Notes: a model not told the origin generated them from the sequence alone. Positions 42,838-51,155 are shown, counted from the stretch's first letter. The stretch: DNA of 64,000 bases from Candidatus Microgenomates bacterium (GCA_016188915.1 JACPGU010000001.1:134984-198983); one strand, 5' to 3'. Translations and numbers: made by a program.

Positions 42838-44289
42838 TCATTTCATTTTTTTTCTCAACACTTCCATCACCACCTCCGGGTTGGCTTGGCCACGGGTCAC
42901 CTTCATCACTTGCCCGACAAAAAAGCCGAGGATTTCTGTCTTGCCGGCGCGGTATTGCGCCACCGGCCCGGGATTGGCGGCAATAATTTCCTGAATGATT
43001 TTCTCCAGCTCTCCAATATCCGAGATCTGCTTGATACCTTCGGCAGATATAATTTCATCCGCGCTCCGACCGCTCTCCGCCATTTTGGCAAAAACATCTT
43101 TGGCTATTTTACTAGAAATCTCGCCCGACTCGATCTTGCTCGCCAAATCTGCCAGATCAGTTGGTTTGATTTTGAAATCGGCAATCGTTTGATTGTTAGC
43201 GTTCAGATAACCCAAAACATCGGTCAAAAGTAAAGAGGCGGTCTTTTTTCGTAGAGACAATTCATGAATTGTCTCTACCGCAGTTTCAAAATACCCTGCT
43301 AGATCTATATCACCGACAAAAACTTCCGTGTCTTTCTCATTCAACCCAAAATCTTTCCCATATCTCTCTCTTTTCTCCGCCGGTAGCTCCGGTATTTGTC
43401 GTTTTAATTCTTCTAAGTCAAATGCCTGTTTGTGATTTGAGATTTGTGATTTGTCGTTTCCGACGCGAAGCGGAGGCAAGTCTGGTTCCGGAAAGTACCG
43501 GTAGTCATGCGCCTGTTCCTTACTCCTCTGCGAAAAAGTTTTTTGCTTCGCCTCGTCCCAACCGCGCGTTTCTTGCGTCACCTTCCCGCCTTCCTCCAAA
43601 ATTTCTGTCTGCCTTTTGATCTCGTACGCCAACGCCTTTTCCACTGACGCAAAAGAATTCATATTTTTCACCTCCGCTTTTTTGCCCAGCTCTTTCTGTC
43701 CCACGGGACGAACAGAGATATTAGCATCGCACCGCAAATGTCCTTTTTCCATATCGGCATCAGAAATGTCAAGATAACGCAAGATGAGGCGCAATTCCTG
43801 CATGAAAGTTTTGGCCTCTTGTGGCGTAGAAAAACACGGATTAGTAACGATTTCCAAAAGTGGCGTTCCCGCGCGATTCAAATCCACCAGCGAATAGTCG
43901 CCAGCGTGGATTAATTTCCCCGCGTCTTCTTCGAGGTGGATGTGTTCGATGGTGAAAGTTTTGCTGTCAATCTCTAGCTCTCCTCCTACCAACGGCGGGG
44001 TGGTCTGACTGGTTATCTGATACGCCTTTGGTAGGTCGGGATAGAAATATTGCTTGCGTTCAAAATTAAATTGGGGCGAGATCTGGCACCCCAAGGCTAG
44101 ACCCAAAAGATAGGTCCATTCCAGCGCTTGACGATTGGCGACCGGCAAAGTCCCGGGATGCCCCATGCACACGGGACAAGTGACGGTATTAGGCTCTTTG
44201 CCTTCGGCGTCATTATCGCAACTACAAAACATCTTGCTCTTTGTTTTGAGCTGGCAGTGGATTTCCAGACCGATGACTGGTTCGTACAT
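42838..44289 (-). CDS. gatB: Aspartyl/glutamyl-tRNA amidotransferase subunit B
   Basis: 483 aa. Starts YEPVIGLEIHCQLKTKSKMFC, the family N-terminus, with zinc-binding CSC...CPVC. Contains HLRCDANISVRPVG, the tail domain (helical) and the C-terminal YqeY-like region. With GatA and GatC it converts Glu-tRNA-Gln (and Asp-tRNA-Asn) to Gln/Asn. The gene carries a perfect 28-bp palindrome (43251-43278) in frame and a repeat-derived stretch (KSQISNHKQAF). It is 11.4 kb away from gatA/gatC. Confidence 0.96.
   Translation of the reverse strand: MYEPVIGLEIHCQLKTKSKMFCSCDNDAEGKEPNTVTCPVCMGHPGTLPVANRQALEWTYLLGLALGCQISPQFNFERKQYFYPDLPKAYQITSQTTPPLVGGELEIDSKTFTIEHIHLEEDAGKLIHAGDYSLVDLNRAGTPLLEIVTNPCFSTPQEAKTFMQELRLILRYLDISDADMEKGHLRCDANISVRPVGQKELGKKAEVKNMNSFASVEKALAYEIKRQTEILEEGGKVTQETRGWDEAKQKTFSQRSKEQAHDYRYFPEPDLPPLRVGNDKSQISNHKQAFDLEELKRQIPELPAEKRERYGKDFGLNEKDTEVFVGDIDLAGYFETAVETIHELSLRKKTASLLLTDVLGYLNANNQTIADFKIKPTDLADLASKIESGEISSKIAKDVFAKMAESGRSADEIISAEGIKQISDIGELEKIIQEIIAANPGPVAQYRAGKTEILGFFVGQVMKVTRGQANPEVVMEVLRKKMK
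43251..43278. repeat. GTAGAGAC...GTCTCTAC palindrome in gatB
   Basis: 28-bp perfect palindrome, centre AATTCATGAATT, in frame. Confidence 0.9.
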
Positions 44290-44373
44290 TTTAGTATTAA
44301 GTATTAAGTATTAGGTATTAGGTATTAAGTATAGCAGAAAAAAGATTTTCTAAAAAGCTGGCAAATTTTATTC

Positions 44374-44402
44374 TTGAATATTAAAAAGTATTGGTGTATG
44401 AT
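44374..44402 (+). promoter_or_regulatory. Promoter of the 44450 gene
   Basis: TTGAAT (44374-44379), 17-bp spacer, TATGAT (44397-44402). Confidence 0.7.
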
Positions 44403-44449
44403 AAGCCAGTCTTTTGAAGACCAATCCACCTTGACAAAGGAGACCTGTA

Positions 44450-44827
44450 ATGAAACCTCTCGCAAAAACGGGCCTTCCGAAAGGTGGCTCGCCCGATTCG
44501 CTACGGCAGATTTTTATGGTCATACATTCCAACGGTTCTTCTCGGCGCAAATTACATCTGGGCGTCAGCGGAAATCCGAGAACATGGATGAGAGCCAAAG
44601 GCGACCAAAAGTTTTATATTCGCTACCACGTCTGGACTTGCGCCCTAGAAGGATCCGAAAAAGATGTCCTTTCTCGCGCCCTGCCTCTGGCCGAACAAGG
44701 CGGAGTTCAAATGGCTGACATCTTCGCCTTTCAGATCTCTCCGCTAGTCAGCGAGAGTCAAAGTCTACACCAAGTAACGCTTTTTTACTTCACCGAGGAA
44801 AAACGGGCAAACTCCGCTAAAAAATAA
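44450..44827 (+). CDS. Orphan hypothetical protein, 125 aa
   Basis: ATG 44450 with GGAG 7 bp upstream. Mixed alpha/beta character: KKLHLGVSGNPRTWMRAKG, FYIRYHVWTCALEGSEKDVL, and a C-terminal helix. No family is recognised. A stand-alone unit with a terminator at 44960-44990. Confidence 0.55.
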   Translation: MKPLAKTGLPKGGSPDSLRQIFMVIHSNGSSRRKLHLGVSGNPRTWMRAKGDQKFYIRYHVWTCALEGSEKDVLSRALPLAEQGGVQMADIFAFQISPLVSESQSLHQVTLFYFTEEKRANSAKK

Positions 44828-44959
44828 CCCGCCATATAACTTTTGTTCGCACTTCGTCCGGGAATAGTTTCCGGTTTCTGCTATTCTCGGCAATATCGCT
44901 TTTGGCGCTTCCCCGCTTCCCCCTCGCGCCGGCCGATATTCTCCAATCTTTCCGCCGGC

Positions 44960-44990
44960 AAACCACCCCTCAAAAGGTGGTTTTATTTTG
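44960..44990 (+). terminator. Terminator of the 44450 unit
   Basis: AAACCACC/GGTGGTTT stem then TATTTTG. Confidence 0.75.
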
Positions 44991-45007
44991 CTTTCTTTGG
45001 AAAACTA

Positions 45008-45036
45008 TTGACTTTTATCATAAAAAGGTGTATAAT
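45008..45036 (+). promoter_or_regulatory. Promoter of the 45080 gene
   Basis: TTGACT (45008-45013), 17-bp spacer, TATAAT (45031-45036). Confidence 0.8.
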
Positions 45037-45079
45037 GATAGAGTGGTTTAAAAAATTGAAAGGGGGCCAAACGGCCATC

Positions 45080-45952
45080 ATGAAGATCATTTACAGGAAG
45101 AATGGGGAGGAGCGGGAGACCCAACTATCCCACCTGGTTTTCAGGGGGATCGTCTGGAAGGTGGAGGAGAGATTCAAAAACAAATTCCTCCAGATTTACG
45201 CGACTCTCGAGATGCGCGGACATCTCTCGACCGTCCTCAAAACGGTCAAAGAAAAAGGGCTGCACGCCATCGCGCAGGAGGCGTCTCCTCCGCTGTGGTT
45301 CGTCGCCTCCAACCCGGAACTCTTGGAAGAACAGGGGCTATCGTTCTCTCAAAGGGAAAATACCCTGATCATCATCAAGAAGAAGTTCCCGAAGAAGCTC
45401 CAGGATGATCCCTCTTTGGGGATTAACAGCAAATTGGTGATTGTTTGCCAAAAGGTGCAGAAACTGGAAGATCTTCTCCGGCAAGAGGAGGAGACTCGGA
45501 GGATCGTCTTGCAGGCGATCAATCCTGGCCGGAATGCGGAATTGGTGGGAAAACCCACCCCGCCACCTGCTCCTCCGTCACCTGCCTCGCCACCGACTCT
45601 GCAGCCTGGGCTGCAGGAAGCGATCGAGAAAATCGGCGAAGAAGACACCGTCAAAATGACGGCCAAGGCGGAGAGGGAAAAGAAAAGACTGGTGGCCTGA
45701 GAGCTGGAAAAGCGACTCCGGGAGGCCGAAAGGGAATCGGCCAAAAAGCCCCCTCGTCAAAAAAAGGACTGGCAGAAGACCGAACGAGGGCGGAGGACTC
45801 TGGCCCGGGCAGGCAAAGGCACCTCCAACCGCCGAACCGGCTGGGATCCCAAGAAAGGGGTTAACCCCGCCGCCGACACCCACGGCCGCAAAAACGGCGG
45901 CAAGGCCAAGGCGACCGGGAAAAACGGCGGAGCCAAGGCCGGGAAGAAGTGA
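45080..45952 (+). CDS. Hypothetical protein with an in-frame UGA at 45698
   Basis: ATG 45080 (MKIIYRKNGEERETQ) has AAAGGGGG upstream; an earlier in-frame ATG overlaps the -10 box and cannot be transcribed. Residues 1-150 look folded; 155-175 are a Pro-rich linker. TGA at 45698 ends a 206-aa product, but the same frame continues for 83 sense codons (ELEKRLREAERESAKK then a Lys/Gly/Ala-rich basic tail ending GGAKAGKK) to a TGA at 45950. There is no AUG or GUG restart. The tail looks like a nucleic-acid-binding extension. Readthrough, a recent nonsense mutation or strain variation are all possible. Confidence 0.55.
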
Positions 45953-45983
45953 TTTCAAAGGACGCGCGTAGCGCGTCCGCCAG

Positions 45984-46008
45984 CACCCCCGAAAGGGGGT
46001 GTTTTTTA
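45984..46008 (+). terminator. Terminator of the 45080 unit
   Basis: CACCCCC/GGGGGTG stem, GAAA loop, TTTTTT tail. A second hairpin (GGACGCGC/GCGCGTCC) precedes it at about 45960. Confidence 0.9.
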
Positions 46009-46093
46009 TGCGCGAATTTTTGAGAATAAGCAATTTAGAACTATGCTATAATGTGTTTACGACCTATCACCTATAATCTATCACCTAATTACA

Positions 46094-46924
46094 ATGTTCT
46101 GCTATTTCAACGACAAAATAGTGCCTCTGGAAGAAATCAAAATCTCACCCTATGATTTAGGCTTTTTGCGCGGTTTTGGTGTTTTTGATTTCCTCCGCAC
46201 CTATGGCGGGAAACCATTTCGATTGGCTGACCATATCAAAAGATTTCGAGCCAGCGCCAATATCACCAAACTCCCCGTCCCCTATTCCGATGGGAAAATA
46301 ATGGAGCTGACCGAAGAATTATTGGAAAAAAACGGCCGACCGGAGTGCTGTATCAGAATCATGCTCTCGGGTGGTGTAGAACCAAAACTTACCGCGCCGA
46401 CTTTTCTGATTTTAATTGAACCCCTCCATACTTTTCCATCCGAATGTTATACGAAAGGTATCAAGGTCGCGACTATTAACGAGCATCGACTTTATCCGAC
46501 AGCCAAAACGACCTGCTATTTGCCGGCATTGAAAGCCCAACAAGAATTAAAAAATGAAAATCCTTTTGAAGTTATCTACGCGCCCGACGGCAATGTCTTG
46601 GAGGCCTCCACCGCCAACATTTTCATTGTCAAAAATGGAAAGCTCATCACGCCAAAAGATGGTATTCTGCTTGGTATCACCCGACAGGTGGTGCTAGAGC
46701 TATCTGTAGAGACGAAGCATGCTTCGTCTCTACAGGCGACAGAGTCCGTAATCGTCCTTCAAGAATTATATACCGCCAATGAATGTTTCCTGACCGCCAG
46801 CAACAAAGAAATAATGCCGGTAACCGAAATAGACGGCCGAAAAATCGGTGATGGGCAAGTGGGCAAAATAACGAAAGAAGTGATGAAACGATTTACCGAA
46901 TATACAGGCGTTGCTATAGTTTGA
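46094..46924 (+). CDS. Class IV aminotransferase (D-alanine / branched-chain type)
   Basis: 276 aa PLP enzyme of the IlvE/DAT/PabC fold. Landmarks: YDLGFLRGFGVFDFLRTY (about 18-35), the Lys in YPTAKTTCYLPALKAQQ that would bind PLP, EVIYAPDGNVLEASTANIFIV (about 157-177) and the C-terminal FLTASNKEIMPVTEIDG. Substrate cannot be fixed from the sequence. A perfect 32-bp palindrome (46704-46735) inserts VETKHASSLQ in frame. A TATAAT box at 46047 lies about 40 bp upstream. Confidence 0.85.
   Translation: MFCYFNDKIVPLEEIKISPYDLGFLRGFGVFDFLRTYGGKPFRLADHIKRFRASANITKLPVPYSDGKIMELTEELLEKNGRPECCIRIMLSGGVEPKLTAPTFLILIEPLHTFPSECYTKGIKVATINEHRLYPTAKTTCYLPALKAQQELKNENPFEVIYAPDGNVLEASTANIFIVKNGKLITPKDGILLGITRQVVLELSVETKHASSLQATESVIVLQELYTANECFLTASNKEIMPVTEIDGRKIGDGQVGKITKEVMKRFTEYTGVAIV
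46704..46735. repeat. GTAGAGAC...GTCTCTAC palindrome in the aminotransferase gene
   Basis: 32-bp perfect palindrome, centre GAAGCATGCTTC, in frame. Confidence 0.92.
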
Positions 46925-46930
46925 GAAAAA

Positions 46931-48175
46931 TTATTCTGCCTTTTTGCTCTGCAAACATTCCAGCACCGCGCAAAAAGCATGGATTTTGCCGCATGGGTCG
47001 GAAACACTATGCGCTATGTGCATCGCTTCTTTCAAAAATCGCTGGGAACCGCCAGCAGAAGCGGTAACGCACAACGCTTCGACTCTCGCAACATCATTAT
47101 TCGCGAAAAGCATTAATGCCCCTCTCGCATCGTTAAACAGTTTCTTCTCTACTAGATCCTTGATGAATAATTGCCCCAATTCACCTCGCAGATCGCTGTC
47201 CACCACTCTCTCGGCCAGACAATAAGCTTTGGCGCAGTTCTCGTTATTCCAAAACGCGCGCGCCAAGTGGTAGTAATGCCTGTTAAATTCAGAGGAAGAT
47301 TCACTGACAGAAGAAATCATCATATTAAGGGCTACAAACAGTTCCGAAGCATATCTCTCATACCGGTCGCTAACGGAGCTGATTGCATCGGCAACCATGC
47401 AGGACAAAAGGAGGCGTTCTTTCTTGTCCTCCTCTGGAACGCCATTAACAAGAGAGCGCATTCTCCTGATGATTCCCTCATCCGGTTTCGACCCGATGAT
47501 ATGGCGTAACACCTCCAAATGCACTGAAGGAAACCGAGAGAGGACGGGATCGCTCTCTGTCGTATTTGCCATATCAGAGCGACCCAACAAGACCTCCGTC
47601 CTCACGGCCTCACACAGAAGCTCCGCCAAAGCGGCTGATTTGTTCGCTCCATCCATACCCTGCACGAAGCTATTAAGATAGCCCATGCCCGTTTTTAGGT
47701 ATTCGACATCTCTAGTGTCTGTCGCAATCCGAAAAAACAACAACGGCCGAGGAAACTTCTCTCTCACCGAAAAAGCAAACTTTTTGGCCTCCTCTGCTCC
47801 TTTCAAAAGGAGAAAGGTGTCTATAAATGCTATCCACGCGGCGCGGGCGCGAGCGCGATTCTCTATACTGTCAGTCAGCCAGGCGCAACTTGCTATTCCC
47901 GCGGTCTGGATTTGCTCAAGAATTTTTTTATCTCCGAGGACAACTGCGGCGCGACTCAAAACGCACACCTGAAGCCACGTATACTGCCCGAGTATCAAAG
48001 GTCGCCGAAAAGCTTCGAGGGCTTCTCCTAACGCACGCTGGGTTTCCTCCAGCGCAACTCTCCTTTCGGTCTTGGCAAAACTGTCTATAATATCTCGCAA
48101 GACCGCTCGAGGATATGTCGCCCCTTCAACACGCTTTAAAAACTCTGATACTTGCCTAAGAGTAGCGTCATTCAT
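46931..48175 (-). CDS. Large all-helical orphan protein, 414 aa
   Basis: ATG 48175 (MNDATLRQVSEFLKRVEG) with AGAGG 7 bp upstream. The whole chain is predicted helical, with paired helices about every 35-40 residues (for example EALEAFRRPLILGQYTWLQV, LARAFWNNENCAKAYCLAERV, ARGALMLFANNDVARVEALC), consistent with TPR- or HEAT-like repeats acting as a scaffold. No family is recognised. It has its own consensus promoter. Confidence 0.6.
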   Translation of the reverse strand: MNDATLRQVSEFLKRVEGATYPRAVLRDIIDSFAKTERRVALEETQRALGEALEAFRRPLILGQYTWLQVCVLSRAAVVLGDKKILEQIQTAGIASCAWLTDSIENRARARAAWIAFIDTFLLLKGAEEAKKFAFSVREKFPRPLLFFRIATDTRDVEYLKTGMGYLNSFVQGMDGANKSAALAELLCEAVRTEVLLGRSDMANTTESDPVLSRFPSVHLEVLRHIIGSKPDEGIIRRMRSLVNGVPEEDKKERLLLSCMVADAISSVSDRYERYASELFVALNMMISSVSESSSEFNRHYYHLARAFWNNENCAKAYCLAERVVDSDLRGELGQLFIKDLVEKKLFNDARGALMLFANNDVARVEALCVTASAGGSQRFLKEAMHIAHSVSDPCGKIHAFCAVLECLQSKKAE

Positions 48176-48270
48176 TGCAGACCTCTTTGTTAAGGTATTT
48201 CCAGCCCGTGCCCATTGACCACAACGCACCCGTCTGCACGCCGTGGGTAAAGACATGACCGGATAGCACC

Positions 48271-48299
48271 ATTATACGATAACTGCGTACTGTGGTCAA
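48271..48299 (-). promoter_or_regulatory. Promoter of the 46931-48175 gene
   Basis: TTGACC (48294-48299), 17-bp spacer, TATAAT (48271-48276) on the minus strand. The 48176-48511 gap also holds the palindrome at 48370 and the hairpin at 48479. Confidence 0.8.
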
Positions 48300-48369
48300 A
48301 ATATTTACTCTACTCCTTACAGCAACAATCCACGAATTTAATCCGTGCGCTTAAAATATGCCATCCGAG

Positions 48370-48411
48370 AACACGACCTATAACTCACGGCCGTGAGTTA
48401 TAGGTCGTGTT
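48370..48411. repeat. 42-nt perfect palindrome
   Basis: Arms AACACGACCTATAACTCACG and complement, no spacer. Intergenic. Confidence 0.9.
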
Positions 48412-48478
48412 TATAATTATTTGTCACGGAATGGAGCTATTTTTTTGCGCGTGCAAGACATAGCGTCAGGCACAAAAT

Positions 48479-48510
48479 GGGCGCCGATTTGCAGGGAGCA
48501 AATCGGCGCC
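48479..48510. terminator. GC-rich hairpin downstream of the 48512 gene
   Basis: 13-bp perfect arms GGCGCCGATTTGC; only a weak T run on either strand. Confidence 0.55.
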
Positions 48511-48511
48511 T

Positions 48512-48745
48512 TTAGGTAGACGCACCTGATGGCGCTGAAGTGGAAACGTCTAATTCATCTTCGCGAAGATCCAGTAAGGCGAGAAAATGATTCGTGCAGG
48601 CAAACCTCGCGGTAGATATCACAGAAATTATCCCCCCATCGACAATGTGCGTCTTTGCCGAAACCCACATAATTCTCCTCTTGCACCCTTCAGCAAGACA
48701 TCTATTGCCGTTGCCTTCCTCAACAAAATATAATCGCCGAAACAC
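48512..48745 (-). CDS. Small hypothetical protein, 77 aa
   Basis: GTG 48745 is chosen because AGGAGG lies 8 bp upstream; an earlier GTG overlaps that site. Contains CLAEGCKRRIMW and FACTNHFLALLDL, a possible Cys/His metal site. No family is recognised. An imperfect GTAGAGAC-type palindrome (48780-48808) overlaps its likely promoter region. Confidence 0.5.
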   Translation of the reverse strand: MFRRLYFVEEGNGNRCLAEGCKRRIMWVSAKTHIVDGGIISVISTARFACTNHFLALLDLREDELDVSTSAPSGAST

Positions 48746-48779
48746 TTTCTTCACCTCCTTTTTTTAAGTTGCGCTGAGA

Positions 48780-48808
48780 GTAAAGATGTTGCATTGCAAC
48801 GTCTCTAC
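48780..48808. repeat. Imperfect GTAGAGAC-family palindrome
   Basis: GTAAAGATGTTGCA and TTGCAACGTCTCTAC arms; same ends as the palindromes in gatB and the aminotransferase gene. Confidence 0.6.
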
Positions 48809-48843
48809 GAAACAAAAATAGACCCATCAAGAGTCCATTCGTG

Positions 48844-49251
48844 TTACATCGCGCCCAAATCCTGCAATGTTTTTTCAAATTTTTTAATTGCGGTTCTTGC
48901 TTCAAAATCCATCACATTGTAATCCATGTTGTGCACCATTTCATTTCTCAATTTGTGCGCCTGCCACATATCATTGAAAAAGTCGCGGTCAAAATCGTCT
49001 CTTGGGATCATTTTCATCCGCTCCCCCATTGTCTGCCCGCGATAATTTAAGGATTTCAAAACATGGTCTAATAATTTGTCAGCATCTAAAACTGCTGTCT
49101 TGAAAGCCGAGGGTCGTCCGACTTTCATCAAGGTCTCAATCTCCGCCCATTTTTCCCGCACATAGATCCTCTCTTGTACCGAAAGTCCACCCCGCGCGCT
49201 GGGAGAAAAAGAGGGGGTGAGGAGTTTTTTGAGGAAGGAAAGGAAGGACAT
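48844..49251 (-). CDS. HEPN-like domain protein, 135 aa
   Basis: ATG 49251 (MSFLSFLKKLLTPSF). All-helical; the segment HKLRNEMVHNMDYN has the R-x4-H motif (Arg102, His107) typical of HEPN ribonucleases and nucleotidyltransferase partners. It starts 2 bp after the CopG antitoxin gene. Short copies of its 5' end occur at 51114-51155 and 54803-54842, each next to a displaced gatA 3' end, so its start marks the other border of the cassette array. Confidence 0.6.
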   Translation of the reverse strand: MSFLSFLKKLLTPSFSPSARGGLSVQERIYVREKWAEIETLMKVGRPSAFKTAVLDADKLLDHVLKSLNYRGQTMGERMKMIPRDDFDRDFFNDMWQAHKLRNEMVHNMDYNVMDFEARTAIKKFEKTLQDLGAM

Positions 49252-49252
49252 G

Positions 49253-49519
49253 TTATTTTTTCGCAATGCCTTGTTTAATATAGCGTTTGATAAGTGACTG
49301 ATACGGCACATCCAACTCATTGGCTTGCTCCTTGAGGCGAACCAGAAGAAATGACGGAAGACGAAGCGAGATTGACTGCGAAGACGGCTTGAGATTGGGG
49401 AAAAATGCCGGCACGAAATCAGCGCTGTCAAAATATTCGTCCAGCGATACTTTGTCCCAAAACTTTCTCTCTTCGTCCTCGTTTTTGAATTTTGGTACCT
49501 TTAATGATTTCTTAGGCAT
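49253..49519 (-). CDS. CopG-type antitoxin (BrnA-like)
   Basis: 88 aa from ATG 49519 (MPKKSLKVPKFKNEDEERKF). The first half binds the toxin (FWDKVSLDEYFDSADF). The ribbon-helix-helix part is SISLRLPSFLLVRLKEQANELDVPYQSLIKRYI. It overlaps the toxin gene stop by 8 bp, so the pair is translationally coupled, with the toxin first as in brnTA. Confidence 0.85.
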   Translation of the reverse strand: MPKKSLKVPKFKNEDEERKFWDKVSLDEYFDSADFVPAFFPNLKPSSQSISLRLPSFLLVRLKEQANELDVPYQSLIKRYIKQGIAKK

Positions 49520-49799
49520 ACAATTTCCTTTCTTTCTTATTGATTGGTCGCGCCGATATGACGCGGACATTATTGCTCCTGATAGTAAAAACTATAAAAA
49601 GAATTTTATTATTTTTTGTCGCTCCGAGTAAAATATATCTTTCTTCTTTGTCGGAATGCAATGTGTCTTTTGCTATCTTTTTGCGATAGTCGAAAAAGGA
49701 CTCTTCGCATTCGCCGGAAGTTATTTGATGTTTTTTCCAAATCTTTTCTCTATTGGCGCTGTCCCATTGAAATTCTAATGGTTCTTTCAATATCTTCAT
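49512..49799 (-). CDS. brnT: BrnT-family toxin
   Basis: Type II toxin ribonuclease, 95 aa. EFQWDSANREKIWKKHQIT is the family start; ESFFDYRKKIAKDT and RYILLGATKNNKILFIVFTI then RPINKKERKLY complete the RelE-like fold. First gene of the pair; the antitoxin gene follows with overlap. Confidence 0.9.
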   Translation of the reverse strand: MKILKEPLEFQWDSANREKIWKKHQITSGECEESFFDYRKKIAKDTLHSDKEERYILLGATKNNKILFIVFTIRSNNVRVISARPINKKERKLYA

Positions 49800-49846
49800 A
49801 TTCCTATTGTATATGTCACACGCTACATGTCAAGACATTTTCGCGC

Positions 49847-49884
49847 AAAAAAAGTCCCTCCGCCCACAAGGGTCAGAGGGACCA
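49847..49884 (-). terminator. Terminator of the 49914-50585 gene
   Basis: GTCCCTC/GAGGGAC stem, then TTTTTTTGCG on the minus strand. Confidence 0.85.
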
Positions 49885-49913
49885 AGCATCTAAGGGTCAA
49901 GAGAGCCGAGGGC

Positions 49914-50585
49914 TTAAGGAGCCAGTTGCGGAACAACGACCCGCAGCCGACTGCCGGCACCCCACACGCCGGCGCCGCCGAACTCGTAGACGTCCACGAC
50001 CAGACGACCACCGCCGCTCAGACCCACGACGGCAACGAAGAAACGGCCATCTTCCTCCCTGTTAATGAGAAAGAAATACCAGCCTGGGACGAGCTTGTCG
50101 CGATGCCTCTCGCAGAAATCGACAACCTGGGACTGTTCCCAGTAAAGGGTGCTAAGACTTCGGCCTTTGAATCCTTCGTAGATCTGCCGGAATTTGGCGT
50201 TTTCTACTAACTCTAGAACGGTAGCCATGGCTTTTGAAGTTGGTTTGCTTGGCTTGTCGAGTTCCCATCTCCTGAAATTTGGGCCAATACCATCCTTGAA
50301 GACATTCTCCGCGTCAGCGATGGTTCTCTGGCCGTCCGTATCGAAGATAGGAACGCTCTCGTAGCCAGGAACGACTTTAAGAAATGGATTGATTAGGCCG
50401 AGAGCTTTTGCAACATTGGGTTTCGAGTCGGTGGCGGGAACAATCTTTGCTGTTCCTTGCAAAAAGCTCAAGATGTGAGGCAGATATTCCCTACCTCTTG
50501 CGCGCACCATTTCCTCGTCAGTAGCGCCAGCTCTCACCAACGCATCCACTAACTGCCTTGCCGTGCTCCACTTCAAAGAAGGCAT
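49914..50585 (-). CDS. Probable second DGR target protein, 223 aa
   Basis: ATG 50585 (MPSLKWSTARQLVDALVRAG) with AGGAGG 6 bp upstream. Helical N-terminal domain, linker, then a C-terminal domain WYFFLINREEDGRFFVAVVG and GLSGGGRLVVDVYEFGG...VWGAGSRLRVVV. Gly/Val/Ser alternation at sites flanked by constant residues is what A-directed mutagenesis of AAC/AAT codons leaves. It is not related in sequence to the VR at 53705 and no matching template is in the window. The likely VR is 49935-50024. Long structured leader with boxA-like element. Confidence 0.6.
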   Translation of the reverse strand: MPSLKWSTARQLVDALVRAGATDEEMVRARGREYLPHILSFLQGTAKIVPATDSKPNVAKALGLINPFLKVVPGYESVPIFDTDGQRTIADAENVFKDGIGPNFRRWELDKPSKPTSKAMATVLELVENAKFRQIYEGFKGRSLSTLYWEQSQVVDFCERHRDKLVPGWYFFLINREEDGRFFVAVVGLSGGGRLVVDVYEFGGAGVWGAGSRLRVVVPQLAP

Positions 50586-50645
50586 TGCCTTCCTCCTTTC
50601 CGGGGCATTGCCCCACCAAAATGCTGTTTGGTTTGGCAAACATTG

Positions 50646-50762
50646 TTTGCCACAGCAGAAAGGGGTCTAGCGCGGGAAAAGGTCGTTCCTCGGCCGTAGC
50701 GAAGCGAAGGAAGAGGTGCGACCTTGAGGAGCGCCAACCAGACCACTTTCTGCTGTGGCAAA
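50646..50762 (-). promoter_or_regulatory. Large stem-loop in the leader of the second target gene
   Basis: 17-bp perfect arms (CTTTCTGCTGTGGCAAA and complement) enclose about 83 nt, which contains AAGGTCG/CGACCTT nested pairs. Located between the promoter and start codon. Confidence 0.8.
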
Positions 50763-50765
50763 TTG

Positions 50766-50782
50766 CTAATTTTCAAAGAACC
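50766..50782 (-). promoter_or_regulatory. boxA-like element in the leader of the second target gene
   Basis: Minus strand GGTTCTTTGAAAATTAG, matching the GTTCTTTGAAAACT form of rRNA-leader boxA. Immediately before the stem-loop. Confidence 0.5.
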
Positions 50783-50813
50783 AAAACTGCGCCATGTTGC
50801 CCTCAATACCATT

Positions 50814-50842
50814 ATTCTACTTCATAGAGCCAAAAATGTCAA
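50814..50842 (-). promoter_or_regulatory. Promoter of the second target gene
   Basis: TTGACA (50837-50842), 17-bp spacer, TAGAAT (50814-50819) on the minus strand; leader of about 220 nt. Confidence 0.8.
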
Positions 50843-50956
50843 GTTGTTGGCTCCATGTTTCCACGCGGAGACAGTGTGGACAGTTTCGCTCCATGCAGGC
50901 CTCCGGCGAGGAGGAAGCATGAAGCGAACGAAGATTCTGTGAAAATACCTACAACG

Positions 50957-51062
50957 CTGGCCACTTCGTATGCCAATCGGTCGCGTTCTGGAAAGCCATG
51001 CCGGCGGAGATTAATTTTTCCTCGCCGAAACGAGGGCCGAGTATTTGGAGCCCGACAGGCAG
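50957..51062 (-). pseudogene. Displaced gatA 3' end, copy 1
   Basis: Reads LPVGLQILGPRFGEEKLISAG then AFQNATDWHTK, the GatA C-terminus, without the rest of the gene. It shares a 33-bp identical block (50964-50996) with the live gatA and copy 3 but differs elsewhere (for example KLISAGM against KLLSAGI), so it is from another allele. Confidence 0.9.
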
Positions 51063-51113
51063 AGGGGTAGTTGGTAGTTGGTAGTTGGAGAAGATTTGGA
51101 AGCGTCAGATATA

Positions 51114-51155
51114 GGGGTAAAAAGTTTTGAGAGGAGAGAGAGATGGCATAGAGGG
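51114..51155 (-). pseudogene. Truncated 5' end of a HEPN-like gene, copy 1
   Basis: GGGGTAAAAAGTTTT...GAG and flanks match the start of the gene at 49251 and the piece at 54803-54842; degenerate SLLSKLFTP can be read. It sits directly upstream (in gatA direction) of displaced gatA end 1. Confidence 0.55.

Noticed and set aside
50766..50795. Nine-codon leader peptide MAQFWFFEN before the stem-loop, suggesting aromatic amino-acid attenuation
   Set aside because: GAGGG precedes it, but most of its codons are simply the boxA-like GGTTCTTTGAAAATTAG. The gene downstream has no link to amino-acid synthesis.
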